This document shows, one piece after another, positions 47,759 through 60,257 of a DNA stretch of 64,000 nucleotides. The translations under genes and the position numbers were made by a program. Each line of letters opens with the position of its first letter. Within the stretch, counting starts at the first letter, position 1. Origin of the DNA: Hsuehochloa calcarea (lineage: Eukaryota; Streptophyta; Magnoliopsida; Poales; Poaceae); the NCBI GenBank assembly GCA_036346395.1, contig CM070603.1, positions 53,612,868-53,676,867 of the forward strand, written 5' to 3'. The notes under the pieces are model-generated. The model had not been told where the DNA came from. It did no database searches and saw only the letters and a program-made list of their open reading frames with translations.

Positions 47759-48525
47759 TATTAGCCAGCTTTGCTGCTTCGGTTGGCATTGGTGGAATTA
47801 ATAGTGATAGCCTGACAAGAAACGCGCGTCGCGTCGCGTCGTGACTGGGCATAGAGGCCTACCTGTATGTACCGTATTAGGGAGTGGGTCCTGCCACTCG
47901 TGCTTTCACTGTCGCTCGTCCCCGTGCTTTTGGATCGAACGCCTTGAAGGATCCGATCAAGTTGCTCCATCATCGCCGCTAAGTGGCCGTGTCGATTCAA
48001 TTCCCAAAGAGCTAGCAGCGCTCTGGCACTGTGTGCGACAGTACTGTACCAGTGGTTTACTGTAGCCGCGGGTCTTTTCTTTATTCATTTTTTGTTTTGG
48101 AAGCGGATTTACAGGAATGATTCCTTTCGGATTTTTTTTAAAATTTACCCACACGTCGTACGACAGCTGTACGATAGCCTAATTACTTGTGTAAATTTGT
48201 CAGAATTTTATTCGTTCAAATTATTCTCGCAATTTCATAAACGTGTACTTTTGGCGAGAACAAAAAAAATCAACAAATAACCGTGTCATGTGTTGTGCAA
48301 ACAAACATCCCAATGAGGTCCTCCCTCCATCTGCCTTTCTTTTCCACCGAAAGCAAGCAATCTTGTCATCCCGTCACCTCCATCTATTTGCCATGTCTCT
48401 CGCGTCTAATCATTGCCCGCCGCATGCAAATTAAAACTGAACGCGCGCAGGGGAAGGATTCACTCCCGACTGTATACCTGATCGTGTCTATATATTAGCA
48501 GCCTGCCGTTGGTTGACGCGAAGGC

Positions 48526-49117
48526 TGGGCCGATGCCTCAGTATAGCTGGGGGTCAGCCGTCCTTTGCGCGACATGGTACCCTGAGCCTGGCCGGTTGCT
48601 ACATGCTCCTGCAGCTGTGGAGTTGGGTTGTCCGTGCAATGCACCTAGGACATCGAGTTATGGAGGACAGACTGTCACCTGGTATTCGCACATATGGTGG
48701 AGCCTTACGCATCGCAATGCATAATGCGACAGTTTGATGCGTACCAGGCGTGTTGCCCTCGGACAACAAGCTCCTGCAGCGAGTCGTACACCTGTGAGTC
48801 AAACTTCATCCGAGTAATGTTTACAGTCCTTAAGTCTTCTTTTCTAACATCAATCCTTCTGAAAATGCAGGCAATCGAGGGCGGGTGGGCATATTCAGGA
48901 TTGGCACCCGGTCCAGCAGGAGTAGACTACGACATGGATGGACCAGGCGCACATGGATGTTTGGAGTGAGGGGCATCCGTACGACATTGAGATGTACGTT
49001 GCGTACTTGGAGTGGTACGTGCTACGGACATACGCAAGACTCACTATTCCTTCACCGGAGCGCCCAGAGCGGGTGACATCGGAGACGCACCAGGAGAGCC
49101 TTCCGGCGCGTGTGTGA
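48526..49117 (+). pseudogene. Plant mobile domain (MAIN-like) gene remnant
   Basis: One frame reads YSWGSAVL and, after a frame change, SLAGCYMLLQLWSW, the signature core of PMD proteins (aminotransferase-like plant mobile domain). A short intron seems to lie at about 48794-48870 (acceptor AAAATGCAG|). The next exon contains MYVAYLEWYVLRTYARLTIPSPE and stops at 49115-49117. An amber codon precedes it near 48925. PMD domains occur both in MAIN/MAIL genes and in Mutator- and retro-type transposons; here decay plus the flanking inverted repeats point to a transposon copy. Confidence 0.6.
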
Positions 49118-49950
49118 TTGTCATAGCGCTTCGCGGCGTGACAACACCGTAAGACACTTACAACCTCCGGTCGTTTCATTGACGACATTCGTACTTTCCG
49201 TTAATGAACATGTTACATATGTCACTATAGTTGGAGCGGGCGCATAGCTTCCATAGCGCATCGGAGGCCGCCATAACGTGTCCAGACACAGCACCGGCGG
49301 GATATAATTTTTTTTAGAAGCACATCTCGGCGGAGATGAAGAAGATAATAAAGAACTTGAGCTGTGGTCGTTCGACGGATGACATCCTGCGCATCGGGCA
49401 CCAAGTGGGGTGCCATGCTCACCTGCTATGTCACCACGACCTAGCGAGTCCGACCGACGTCGTAGCGTTCCTCGTCGATCATCCGCGGCCCAGAGTGGCG
49501 GGGAGGTAAGTCATGTACAAATTTAGATTCTGTTTTCTGGTTACGACTAACATTCCGTTAACATCATGTCGCTCTCCCGCCGGAGGTCCGTCGGGATGAA
49601 TCACTTCTACCATCTGCGTTCGATACACATACCAGCGCTCACCGTCAGTTATCTGCACTACACATCCGGGAGGTACGAGATTCTCAGTTCACATCTATAG
49701 TGTTTATTTGTACTAACATCATTCCGTCTGGGAGACTTCAGTTGACCGTGGCGGTGGCGGCTAGTTCACATCGACTGATGATGACGATACAGGTCTCCCA
49801 GGTCCTAGCAGGGAGTATTACACGTTAGGGTCAAGGTCTGGACCATGGTAGGCAGGGTTTGAAGCATACGCAGGGTAGAGCTCCTCTGGGTTCGCTACCC
49901 CACCGTACATTAAAGGCCAGAGCTCATCCGGGTGGGTTGGCATCCCGTAC
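49118..49950. other. Further decayed coding-like sequence in the same segment
   Basis: Several strong donor-like sites (GGGGAG|GTAAGT near 49507, CGGGAG|GTACGA near 49673) and GC-rich stretches suggest old exons, but no frame is recognisable. On the minus strand, 49818-49950 reads as a Pro/Tyr-rich peptide (MPTHPDELWPLMYGG) that could be a C-terminal tail. Confidence 0.3.
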
Positions 49951-51800
49951 TGTAGGACCGAAAAGGCGACTAGAGGGGGATGAATAGACACTTTCTTAAT
50001 TTTCGCCTTAATCAAATTCAACACAAACTTTTCTTCAATAGCTATGAGAACTAAGAAGATTAGTAAATGCACAAAGGAAGCCTTGTGCTAAATCCGATTA
50101 ACCCCTTAAGCAAAAGACCCAAAGTATGGAGATTAAGCTCATCAAGGCTCGACGCCGTGTGTCAAGGCGGTTCGATCGTCAAGGCTAACCCTTTAAGCAA
50201 AAGACCCAAAGTATGGAGATTAAGCTCATCGGGCGGTCGATCGGCACAATCAAGGGCGGTCATCGCTCAAGGCTCGGATCATTGCTAGAAATCGGTTTTG
50301 CCGATTTTGTCCAGAACCACTGCAGACCACCCGAAACCAAAACGAAAATTGGTTTAACTTTTGATTTACCTGATGAAACTTGACCAAATTTGAAACACAC
50401 CTCCCAAAGGATATCTGGAACCTATTCCTAGCAACGATTGTCCAGATCCACGTCAAAGTTTTGACCTTTTTAAGTTTTACCAAAGGAGGGTTTAAAACCT
50501 AGTAAAACGAAAAACTTGATCCAAATCTTGCTCGTGGGGGATTGAAGATCTAGATGATCCTAGGAGTATTCCCACACATCATAGTAAGGTAAAAGAGGTC
50601 AAGAGACCAACCAAAAATAACCGGATCAAGGAAGCACCAAAATCATCAAAAGAGAGAAGAAAACACAAGAGGCCTCATCTTTAAACAAACATCCATAGAT
50701 TGATTCAAGATGTTGCTTGTTAAAACCACTCCCTCAAGGAGGATAAGAGCACACACACAAATCATCTCTCTAGAACCTAGCCTCTCCTCTGCTCTCCAAA
50801 CCCTAACCAAAACTAGGGTTTTTACAAATGGAGTGCTTGGGGGGCTATTTGGCAACCCCCTCTCTATTTATAGTGAAACCTAGATTCTAGAAGAGTTCAC
50901 CTAATAGGCTCTCGTTAAGGCCCAATACAAACGGGATACATACACACGCATTACAGTCGAAGCAATCGCCTACTCCGCCACGTAGGTTGATCAGCGACTC
51001 TCATCATGTCGGCAAGTCTCTCCCGTCCGAATCCCATCGGAACCTCCAAGGCACTTGCACCGACTCCCGTGCCACTTGATCCAACCAGCTGCAACAACCT
51101 GCCCGTTCGAACCATCTTGTCCATTTTGCGTCATGCTTGAGTCACACGACTCCACTCGGCATCCATGATCGTTCTGGACCTCAGCTCTCCAAGCTTAGTC
51201 CCGATCCTCCTCGCCGTTGACCTGCAAGTCACATGCACAGCAATAGACCAAGAAATCATCTCCGGGGAACAAGTTCTTCACAACTTGACCCACGTGAGCT
51301 CAAAACATGCAATATGCAACATTAAAGCATTGAAACTCATGCACTAGACATAACCAAAACACAACACCGCCAAGATGGCCGACGAACAAGTGGAAACCGG
51401 TCTGACCTCCATACCTGGCCGGTCTGACCTTTCTCCAACCGGTCAGACCGATTTTTATGAGCCGGTCAGACCGCCCAAAAAGACTTAGCCAAAATTCCAC
51501 CTGGAAATCCGAGAACTCTCTGGAATTTTCAAATGAATATAACTTTGGACTGGAAGCTCCAAAAAATATGAGACCACATGCAGGAGACTCCCCTCTCTTG
51601 CCTACAAACTCTATTTTTTGCCTAGCTCTAAACTCACTCAAAAGTCCTGGCCGGTCGGGCCGCCACTCGAGTCACGGCCGATCGCACACACCGGCCCGAT
51701 CGCCCTTGATCTTTGCGGCCCGACCGCCGAGGTCTGAATAGCATTGAAGCTATTCTGAAAACGCGAGATTCGGCAAACCAACAACGACATTGTCAATTGA
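49951..51800 (+). mobile_element. LTR-like repeat starting TGTAGGACCG, SIRE/Maximus-type Copia LTR
   Basis: The start TGTAGGACCGAAAAGGCGAC with agaggggg-atgaatag is a common LTR start of large grass Copia elements. It contains a local duplication (taagcaaaagacccaaagta at 50108 and 50192) and repeated GGTCTGACC/GGTCAGACC words (51410-51475). Text such as ctcccacttgatgaac (51846) and ctccccctttgac (52266) suggests that the element, or a second piece of it, continues to about 52500. The right end is not defined. Confidence 0.5.
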
Positions 51801-52500
51801 CTCACCATCCTAAGATCATGCACATATCCCCACGATATCCACAATCTCCCACTTGATGAACACATTAGCAATCTCCCAGAAAATGTAAGTTTGTGGTTTG
51901 AAAAGTAAAAAAACTTGCAGTTTTCGCGCAAAGCACAACTTGGTCCATAACCAAGAGAAAGCCTAGGAAATGACAAAGCTAGCTTCAGAATAGCATAGGT
52001 AAGTGAGATAAGGCAAAGAGAGTACAAAAAGTTTTAATTTCGAGAGAATAGCCAAAAATCTCACTTAGGTCCATATGAAAGAACAATTGTTCAATTTGAC
52101 CTTTGATCATTATGAGTCTTCTAGAATTGCAAATAAAAAGCAGAAAAGACAATAAGATCAAGATATTACAATTTAGATCCCACTCACTATGATCACCAAT
52201 TTCTAGAAAATTTATTTTCCCACTATGACTCCAAAAAACTCTAAAACAATATTTTTACCAATCTTTCTCCCCCTTTGACAATGAATTCATCAAGGTGCAT
52301 GGAAGAAGATAGAGCATGAAGGAATGACTAGTTTTTTTCAATTTTTTTATTTTTTAAGTTAAGCTAAAGGAGCTATGAAGATTATCCATGAAGATAGTAC
52401 AAGTATTACACCAAGCCATATTATGTAAAGAAGCTATGTATAATCATGGCAAAATATGTATAACAAAGTTAAGGCCAAAATAGCAATAATCTGGGATTGA

Positions 52501-53280
52501 ATGAACTAATAGCATGACAAGTTACTCAAAATTATAGTTTCACTAAAGGTATCCAGAAATGAGTGAGCCATGCACGCAGCCGCAGTAGAGAGCGGCTCAG
52601 ACGAGTGGGCCATATTATGCCTCTTGTTATGCTATTATGTTTTTGGATATTCGTATTCATAATTTGTTTTGCTATATTAGTACGCGTATCTTGGTTGTTA
52701 TGTGTGTACTCCTGCGTCATATTGTATATCGATATCTCCAATGGAGTTGCAATATAATTTTTTTTTCCAGGCATTCAAAGCCATAAGAAATCATGAAACC
52801 CTAATTTCTAAAACCTTAAATCCAAATTTTTACGATCTAAATCCTAAATTTATGAGATAATTCCAAAACATGTATGATATTGTTAAAACATTACACAATC
52901 ACGTCCAGTGCTTGAGGAGCCTTTAAAAAATCATAAATTTTGGAGCTTATTTTCTACATTTACAAATTCGTACAAACAGTATGCGTTTATAAAATCGCGA
53001 TAAAAAATTTGAATGAATAAAATTATAGCAAATTTACACATAAAATTTCATAATTTTTTGAACTGGATTGCTATATTTTAAAATTCCTACAACATTGTCG
53101 AAGTTTAAACCATAATTAACCTAATTGCAAACCTAGCGGACACGTGGCGGGCTGGGAGCGTCACCGCATGGCGATCGTGCGGCAACGCCATCGTACGGCG
53201 GTCGTGCGGCAACAGCGACGTGGCGGCCAAAGGTTTCCTGCCACACGGTGGTCGTGCGCATGTGGCTAAATTTGCAAATG
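52501..53280. other. AT-rich interior of the MULE-like segment
   Basis: No coding frame. The right part (53130-53240) has repeats of GCGGTCGTGCGGCAAC next to the inverted repeat. Confidence 0.3.
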
Positions 53281-53370
53281 TTTTTCGAAAGGGGTCATTC
53301 CTGTAAATGCGCTTCCAGGAATTCCTTTTCCTTTGCCTGGCACATGACAATACAATGTACGACAGTACTG

Positions 53371-54431
53371 GGTACTTCCCACCTGCTAAATTAATTTGAT
53401 CGAATGGCTAGCCTAGCTTGCTACTAGTAGTAATCAAGGGTCCAATTGGAACGCAGAGTAAATTTCACAGAAACAGATCGAATTTTGAGGAAGTTTTAAG
53501 AAATCTTGCATTTGAAGCGAGGCTGGAAGCTGATGCTTGGGTGCTCAAGCAAGCCCGTTTTTTAAATACAAGGATGAATGATGGAAGGCTACGGTGACCC
53601 ATTTGATGACACGGTTAGTGATATGACGTAGAAGGTGATCATGGAGATAATTGTATAATGTTTATATTTATAAATTATAGAATGAATGTTATTATGTTCC
53701 TTGGATGCATTATCATTTATAAGCATTAGCAAGTATGCGACTTGTTGGTGAAGCTCTTTAATTATTGTATGATACCATTCTAAAATATCCTTGGTTGGAT
53801 GTCACTGGCTGGGACACTAGTGACTTATAGACCAACACATATATTGATTGATAACCATGTTTCACCGGTCATATATATGGGGGGTATCGAATTAATAGTG
53901 TGAGCACATGTTATAGAACATGATATTAGATTGACCCATTTTGAGATACTATTGAGGTTGTTATGTTTCTATGTGTCACCAATTGGTCTGAAGCAATAAT
54001 GATGTATAATCCTTAGACCTGAGATCATCATAGTTTTCTACATGTGTAACAATACACTTATGGGTTGTCAAACACTACTCCATAACTGAGTAATTATAAA
54101 GGTGGCTTTCAGGTACGCTATGAAACATTAGGAGGGGTGTAACTAGTCGAATAAGGGATTTGCTCCTCTTAGCATAACAGGAGAGATATATCTGGGTTTC
54201 TCGATGTGCTCGGAAAAAGGAAGTGCATGGCGTGTCACAAGTTGTTGAAGAGTACCGCATGAAGTTATATGTCATTAGATCGAAAAAGATTAAACAACTC
54301 CGTGGATTACATACATCTCACTTGGAGTTCGATTGTGAGGTACAAGGAGAATATACAAGCAGACCATCTAGTCCGGCCAGATACGAACTGGTCGAATGGG
54401 GATACTAATTGGTCGTGAGCTGGTCGTACAT
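53371..54431. mobile_element. Spacer, then a fragment of the Copia LTR family seen at 25.8 kb
   Basis: From about 53640 the sequence follows 25790-25990 word for word in many places (gaatgNattat, agtatgNgactt, gatgtcactgg, gggacactagtgac). Before 53640 nothing is recognisable. The fragment is cut at 54431 by the next element. Confidence 0.5.
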
Positions 54432-54829
54432 TGATACGGGGGATGCCCGATCTTCTCGATGAGGAACCGTGGATAACTGATGCGAAGTAGACGATGTCGC
54501 TAGCTGAACACTCGTGTCAATGTACGAACCCTCAACTCTTTGGAATACGCCCAAAACACACCGGATAGTTGATCGTCGCGAGACCACGAACGACGATCGC
54601 CAAGTCCCCAATTCCCAAGGGAACGATGGCTTGACCTTGAATTGCAGAACGAACCAATGGATCGCTTAGTCATCTCTCAAAGTCCTCGCATGAACTCTGG
54701 TTTCAAAAGAACAAGCAATATCTATGTTTCTATTGTTATGCATAAACTGGAATGAGTTTACAATGGGGGTCTAACCCTCAATATATAGTGTCCATTCTCC
54801 TCCTCATGGCTGTCCAAGAGGTCCTACTC

Positions 54830-57586
54830 CTACTCTAATTCGAAATTAGAACTCCTACTCCAATTCCGACTCAATCTAAAACAAAAAGGAAACTCTAATT
54901 TTACAACTATCATATTGTTTCGGTCATATATTTTGATGTGGGAGGAATTTCGGAGTGAGGGAGGATCCATTGGATCGGTCTTGAAGTTATCTTTCCAACA
55001 AACCCAAGAACACCCAAATCGGACTCCGTTTGTTAAAGTTATAACCGTTTTACTCGGACTGTCCTGCTGATTCCGAATCCGAATTTGATGCTGATTCCGA
55101 ATCCGAATTTGATTCTGAGTTGATTCCGAATTTGATTTCGGTTGGGGTTGTGAGAGATCTGAATTAGGCTTAAAAATCTTATCCAAAACTTGAGCTTTAA
55201 GTTCTTGGACTTCTTCCCCTTTTGCTCTCCCATCACACGAGGTTCTTTCCTCCTTGATCAGCCGCATGGGCTGCTTGACTTTCTCCTTTCTAACCACTTT
55301 GACCTTCTTGTTCTTCATCACTAGGCAACAAATATGGTTAGCCTCCTCCTTGTGCTCCTCTATTGCTTTGGCTCCAGCCTCCCTCTCGGTTCCAAAGACC
55401 TTAAGCTTGTCGAACCCGAGAATGAACAAAGTATTGTTTTTACGTAGTGTCCAATTCTCACGGAAAACACAAAGAAACTTGTTAAGAAATAATTGCACCT
55501 GTTGTTTGAGAAATATAGCTCTTGCTTCATAAACAACCTCATAAGTAGTCGGGATATCCTCATCATCCTCCATTTCTTCAAAAAAAACCGTCCTCGGCTT
55601 TTGATAGCCTGAAAATGTGCTACACAAAGAAAACAACGTATATGCATGGTATATGTATTTATCATCCAAACAACTTCTGTGTAGCGCATGATGATTTGCT
55701 GAACATGTACTAAACAAAGAGAACAACATATATACGTGATATAGGTATGAATCAATTGTTGTGCCATTCGCGTTGTTTTGAACAAAATAAGTAACACAAC
55801 TGCAACCGTATGATGTATTTGATATATACATTGCAGTACCTTCATTCACATCATTCTCCCTCCTATGAGAAAAAGTCATACTCGACTTTTCTAAGCACAT
55901 GGACAAAATATAAAAGGGACGAGCTAGATCAAGTTGTTCAAATTTGGGGGAGAAAATTCTTAGTGCCTTCCATGCTTCAACTACACTACTCTGTTTACTG
56001 GTACGGGATAAACAAGTAGGCATCATGTTGCGTTCTAAACAATAAGCACTTGTATTCAAAGCCATCTCAAAGTGACCATGACATTGCTCAATAGATGATT
56101 TGCGTAAAACATGCAATTTGAAATAAGCAAAATTATCACAAGCAATGCACATTCGATAAACACAGAACTTGTCATCTACACCATAATCTCCAATCAAATT
56201 GAACGTATATGTGTAGGCAGAAGGACTAACTAGTGATTTTAAACATGAAACGTCAACATGGTTTTCAATCACACTAGGTAGCTCTCTAGGATCATCGAAC
56301 ATGATATAGTATAAAGAATCATTAAGAGATATGCTAGTAGGAACATCCTTATGAGTAATCAATTGGACATTATGTAAATTGAACGAAGAAATTTTAGAAC
56401 ATAGAATATTCAAATGAACACTAGAGTTCTCACTCTTACGTACCTCAGCGTGATGAATGTTCAATTCAACACAATTATTGTTACCTTTAACGTCCTCCTC
56501 TATTATTGCAGGTGTTGTAGGTATCAAATTGTCATCGTGAAACCACGGGGCAGCAAGCATTCCATCCACAACCGTGGTTATCTATGCATCTTTTACTTCC
56601 AACGGTGCTGGTTGTTAAACAGTCAACTCATCTTCTTTAATATCAACTCGCACAACGTGAGAAACAACACTAGAAGTAGCGAGTAAATCGTTAATTTCAG
56701 CAGTAACGTCACTTTGGCTATCATCTACTTCCCTCTTTTCTATTGGTGTATCTCTCTCACACTCAATGGAGATGCTCTCAATCTCACATATGGTGGAATC
56801 ACACAGCTCACTCTCTTTATCATTCTCACTCAATTTGGCTTTGGCTATGTGGCTCTCATTCTCACATGGGTTTGGATACATTGCATCCACCAAAGATTGT
56901 GGGTCAGCAACGGAGCAATCACGAGTAACCACAATCTCTTCAGGAAGAAATGGAGCAATACTACATGAAGCCAGGACCGAAGGAAAATTCCCATACTCGG
57001 TCTCCTTCTCTTGTGTCACACAAGTGGACTTCAAACCTTGTCGCAGCCCTGTCAACTTTTCCACTAGGGAACACTTGTAATGGTAAGGTACAAAACGTGC
57101 ACGCAAATGCGGTTTCATATGCTCCCAAGTGATAATCGGCAATTCATGGCGCTCCATACGCTTACGAACAAATCGCTCCCACCAATGTGTGGCATAATCA
57201 ACCAAACCATTAGACGCAAGTAAGTGCTTTATCTCATTGGAATAGTTGTGCATCCGAAATATTGTATCGATTTCAAGCTCCCAATTAAGGTATTCTTCCA
57301 CATCTGCACTTCCTGAAAATACAGGGATAGGAAATTTGGGCTTAGTGACAAAATCCTTACGATGCACGTTGGGGTGGTTGAACATGGCGCGCAGCTCCAA
57401 GAAGTTGTTGTTGATGTCCGTACGTAGCTGCGTAACCTCCTCCCCGAGGTTGTTCAATTTATACCGAACGGCCCCAAGCTCATCGCGCACACCATTATGA
57501 CGATCAAGAAGTTGCTTTTGTAGCATCCTGCGCAAGCGAGTGTACTCCATCCATTTAACCGATAGATCCTTCTGATGACCTGACAT
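54830..57586 (-). pseudogene. gag and downstream long frame of the pol-less Gypsy-type element
   Basis: ATG at 57586 opens a 323-residue frame with a coiled-coil start (LNNLGEEVTQLRTDINNNF) and a retrotransposon gag core: FPIPVFSGSADVEEYLNWE, THWWERFV and MKPHLRARFVPYHY. It stops at 56615-56617 (TAA). Another in-frame stop, TAG, lies at 56582-56584, and then the same frame stays open for 579 residues to 54830. The two parts look like one original frame. The second part is Ser/Cys/His-rich with a Lys/Glu-rich segment and ends in NQIRIRNQ-type repeats. I recognise no enzyme in it, and there is no zinc knuckle. Confidence 0.7.
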
Positions 57587-58900
57587 GGCAACAACTCACA
57601 AATAGCAAACACAATTATATCTAGGTTAGTAAAACAAAATAGCTCTCTCTCTCTCTACGCTCGCAACTCACTGTCCTGAAAATAAGACAAGCATACCGTT
57701 CCAAAGTGAATCAAGGACTGCAAAACGACACTTGTGGTAGCGAACGACCTCAACCCGGTAATGTATGAGCGTAACCAAGAGCAAATGTAGTACACAAACG
57801 GGTATAGGCGGAGCTTGGTAAGGTATGTGTATAACCTATGCAAACTGATATTCAAGTTGTTGTAAAGCTAAGTAATGATCTAAGTTAGATTCTTTTGCCT
57901 ATGTGCTGATCCAATAGGTTTAAGTGAAAAAATGGACGCACACGCAAAGACAAATGTGACTCAATGCAAACGAATGAATGAGCTAGCGAGACGGGATCTG
58001 GAAATGAGATTAAGCTAGCTCGTTTTGCACCAAGTACAAAGAGAGACGCTAGCCAATTGTAATTGAAAATAGTAGAGCACAAGATTGCTCAAAGAAAAAA
58101 AAATATGACTACACAATCTGAAATAATGACGGGCTGGTACTATAGCAACCAATAAAATGCATGATACTGTAGCAATCGGCAAAAGAATTATTTTTTTATT
58201 CCTCTTTTCTTTCTCAAAAATTATGTTTTTGATCTTAGTTTTTTTATACTCTTTTTTTCAATACCGTGGCTCTTGCTATTGTGCGGCTGCCTTTTTTTTT
58301 CTCTTCTTTTCTCAATGGCCGAAAGTGTTTTGCTACCCTCGAAAGTGCATAAGCCCAACAATTCAGTAAAGTGTAAACAATATTCAATGAGCAGCCCTAA
58401 TACAATATCAAAAGCTAGTCTCACAAGATGAAAGGATATAAGTGAAGCTTCTCAAGAATTGTAATACTTAAGAAACTTGTAGGCTCGAACACACATAGAA
58501 GACTGCCGAATTTGGATTTGACCAAAACAGTAAAGATTGATATCTCGTTCTAAGCTTTCTAACGAATCAAAGAGCACTTCAATCGGAGTTTGGACACAAA
58601 AGTTACGACCGATTTACAAACCAGTGTACCAATTGAACTCGGATTTAATAAAAAATTGAGTCAGGGACCGAATTTGTTTTTTTGTTTTTTTTAAGGAAAC
58701 AAGAAGCAAGGTACGCAATGGAAACACTTAGACCAGCACTAAAGAAAAAGTTCTAATGGACTAAAACCTAGCAAAACTCACAAGAAATAACAGATTGAAA
58801 CTAGGGTTTGTAATTTTTGTGTTACAATTTTCGGTATAATGGACTATAGGACAGAAAAATGAATCTAAATTAAGGGTAAAAAAGCTCTCACCGAGTAAAC

Positions 58901-58915
58901 CTGGCTCTGATACCA
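58901..58915 (-). other. Primer-binding site, tRNA-iMet type
   Basis: Reading leftwards from 58915 the minus strand is TGGTATCAGAGCCAG, two bases from the right LTR end at 58918. This fixes the element's direction as minus. Confidence 0.88.
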
Positions 58916-59327
58916 TATGATACGGGGGATGCCCGATCTTCTCGGTGAGGAACCGTGGATAACTGATGCGAAGTAGACGATGTCGCTAGCTGAACACTCG
59001 CGCCAATGCACGAACCCTCAACTCTTTGGAATACGCCCAAAACACACCGGATAATTGATCGTCGCGAGACCACGAACGACGATCGCCAAGTCCCCAATGC
59101 CCAATGGAACGACGGCTTGACCTTGAATTGCAGAACAAACCAATGGATCGCCTAGTCCTCCTCAAAGTCCTCGCATGAACTCTGGTTTCGAAAGAACAAG
59201 CAATAGCTATGTTTCTATTCTTATGTATAAACTTGTCTGAGATTACAATGTGGGTCTAACCCTCAATATATAGTGCCCCTTCTCCTCCTTATGGCTGGCC
59301 AAGAGGCCCTACTCCTACTCTAATTCG

Positions 59328-60257
59328 GCCATAGGTTGGCGGTCAGACCGGATGTGTCTAATAGCTAGTTTTATAGCCGTTGGAGGAGGCGCAGTCTGAC
59401 CAGCCACATGCCTGCGGTCAGACCGACCTTCGCTGATTTTCAGCAGAATCTCTCCTAACGACTAGTTTTTGTGTGTGGGCTGTAAATACCCACCTTGGTC
59501 GGCCTTGGGTAAGGTTGCTGGTGCCATTATTCATTCCTTTAGCAAAGAGTAAGCTCTCTCATCTCTTATGTGCATGTGTTGCACTTAGTGAGTTTGGAGA
59601 GTAAACCCTAAGTACATGTGTTGCCTTAGACAGTGCATTGTGTATCCATTGAGCTTAGACACTTGATTAGTTCAAGTGAAAGTCGTAGACTTGTTACTCT
59701 TGGTGTTTGCCGACACCTAGACGGCGTGGAGGCGTCATGTACCAATGATCTTCTCAAGAAGCTTATGAGAAGGCCCGGCGTGGTTGTGGGTGGTTTGGTG
59801 CTAGCCATCTCCGGAGTGGAGGAAGAGCAACCCCGAGTGGATCGAGGTGTTAGTTCGTGTTGTGAGAACCGGTCCAAATGGTTGGACTTACCTCGGAGGT
59901 GTTGGCTTAATTCGTAGAGCCGATTCAATTAGTTTGGGTTTACCTCAACATGAATTAGGGGAAACCGACAAGTCTTTGAATACCACGGTAAAACATCATC
60001 GTGTCTATTATGGTTTGTTCTTATGCTTTACTTTGAGCAATTTACATTACTTGCATTAATTGTTGATATATCTTTGTATGCTTGTTAGTCTTCATTTGTT
60101 GTATATTGTTGGTGCACTTAGTAAAAACTAGTTGATTTAGATTTTAATTGTGCAAAACCAAATTGTTATTAGCTTTCGCATTATAAATTGGTTTTAACCA
60201 AATAGATTTTTAAAACCATCTATTCACCCTACTCTAGTCGGCCTCCTTAATCTTACA
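59328..60257 (-). mobile_element. LTR-like repeat (TGTAAGATT start), minus orientation, truncated
   Basis: In reverse complement it starts TGTAAGATTAAGGAGGCC and follows the + strand sequence at 30549-31300, including exon-like words around aagtttgccgacacctag. It contains GGTCAGACCG words near 59340 and 59415. It joins the truncated LTR of the neighbouring element at 59327/59328. Confidence 0.6.

Larger units (their letters stand above)
48036..53370. mobile_element. Probable MULE-like segment with plant-mobile-domain remnants
   Basis: Sub-terminal inverted repeats are clear: ggaagcg-atttacaggaatga followed by cctttcg on the + strand at 48101-48132 and in reverse complement at 53287-53320. 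Further out, an 11-bp word CGACAGTACTG is present in direct orientation at 48036-48046 and 53360-53370. Because its core CAGTACTG is a palindrome, it may be either a target duplication or part of the inverted ends. Inside are remnants of a plant mobile domain gene and a later LTR-like insert (49951 onward). Confidence 0.5.
54432..59327 (-). mobile_element. Gypsy-type LTR element, minus orientation, gag but no pol
   Basis: The 410-bp left (54432-54842) and right (58918-59327) blocks are ~95 percent identical by eye and both start TGATACGGGGGATGCCC. In minus orientation the right block ends CCCCGTATCA and is followed after two bases by TGGTATCAGAGCC, the iMet primer site. The right block is therefore the 5' LTR. 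Both blocks are cut at the same word on their far side (CTAATTCG) because the right LTR is truncated by the next repeat; the full LTR length is unknown. The interior holds gag and a long frame, but no protease, RT or integrase. Confidence 0.8.

Noticed and set aside
48036..53370. Firm assignment of CGACAGTACTG as an 11-bp Mutator target duplication
   Set aside because: Its core is a palindrome and could equally be part of the inverted ends; kept only as a possibility.
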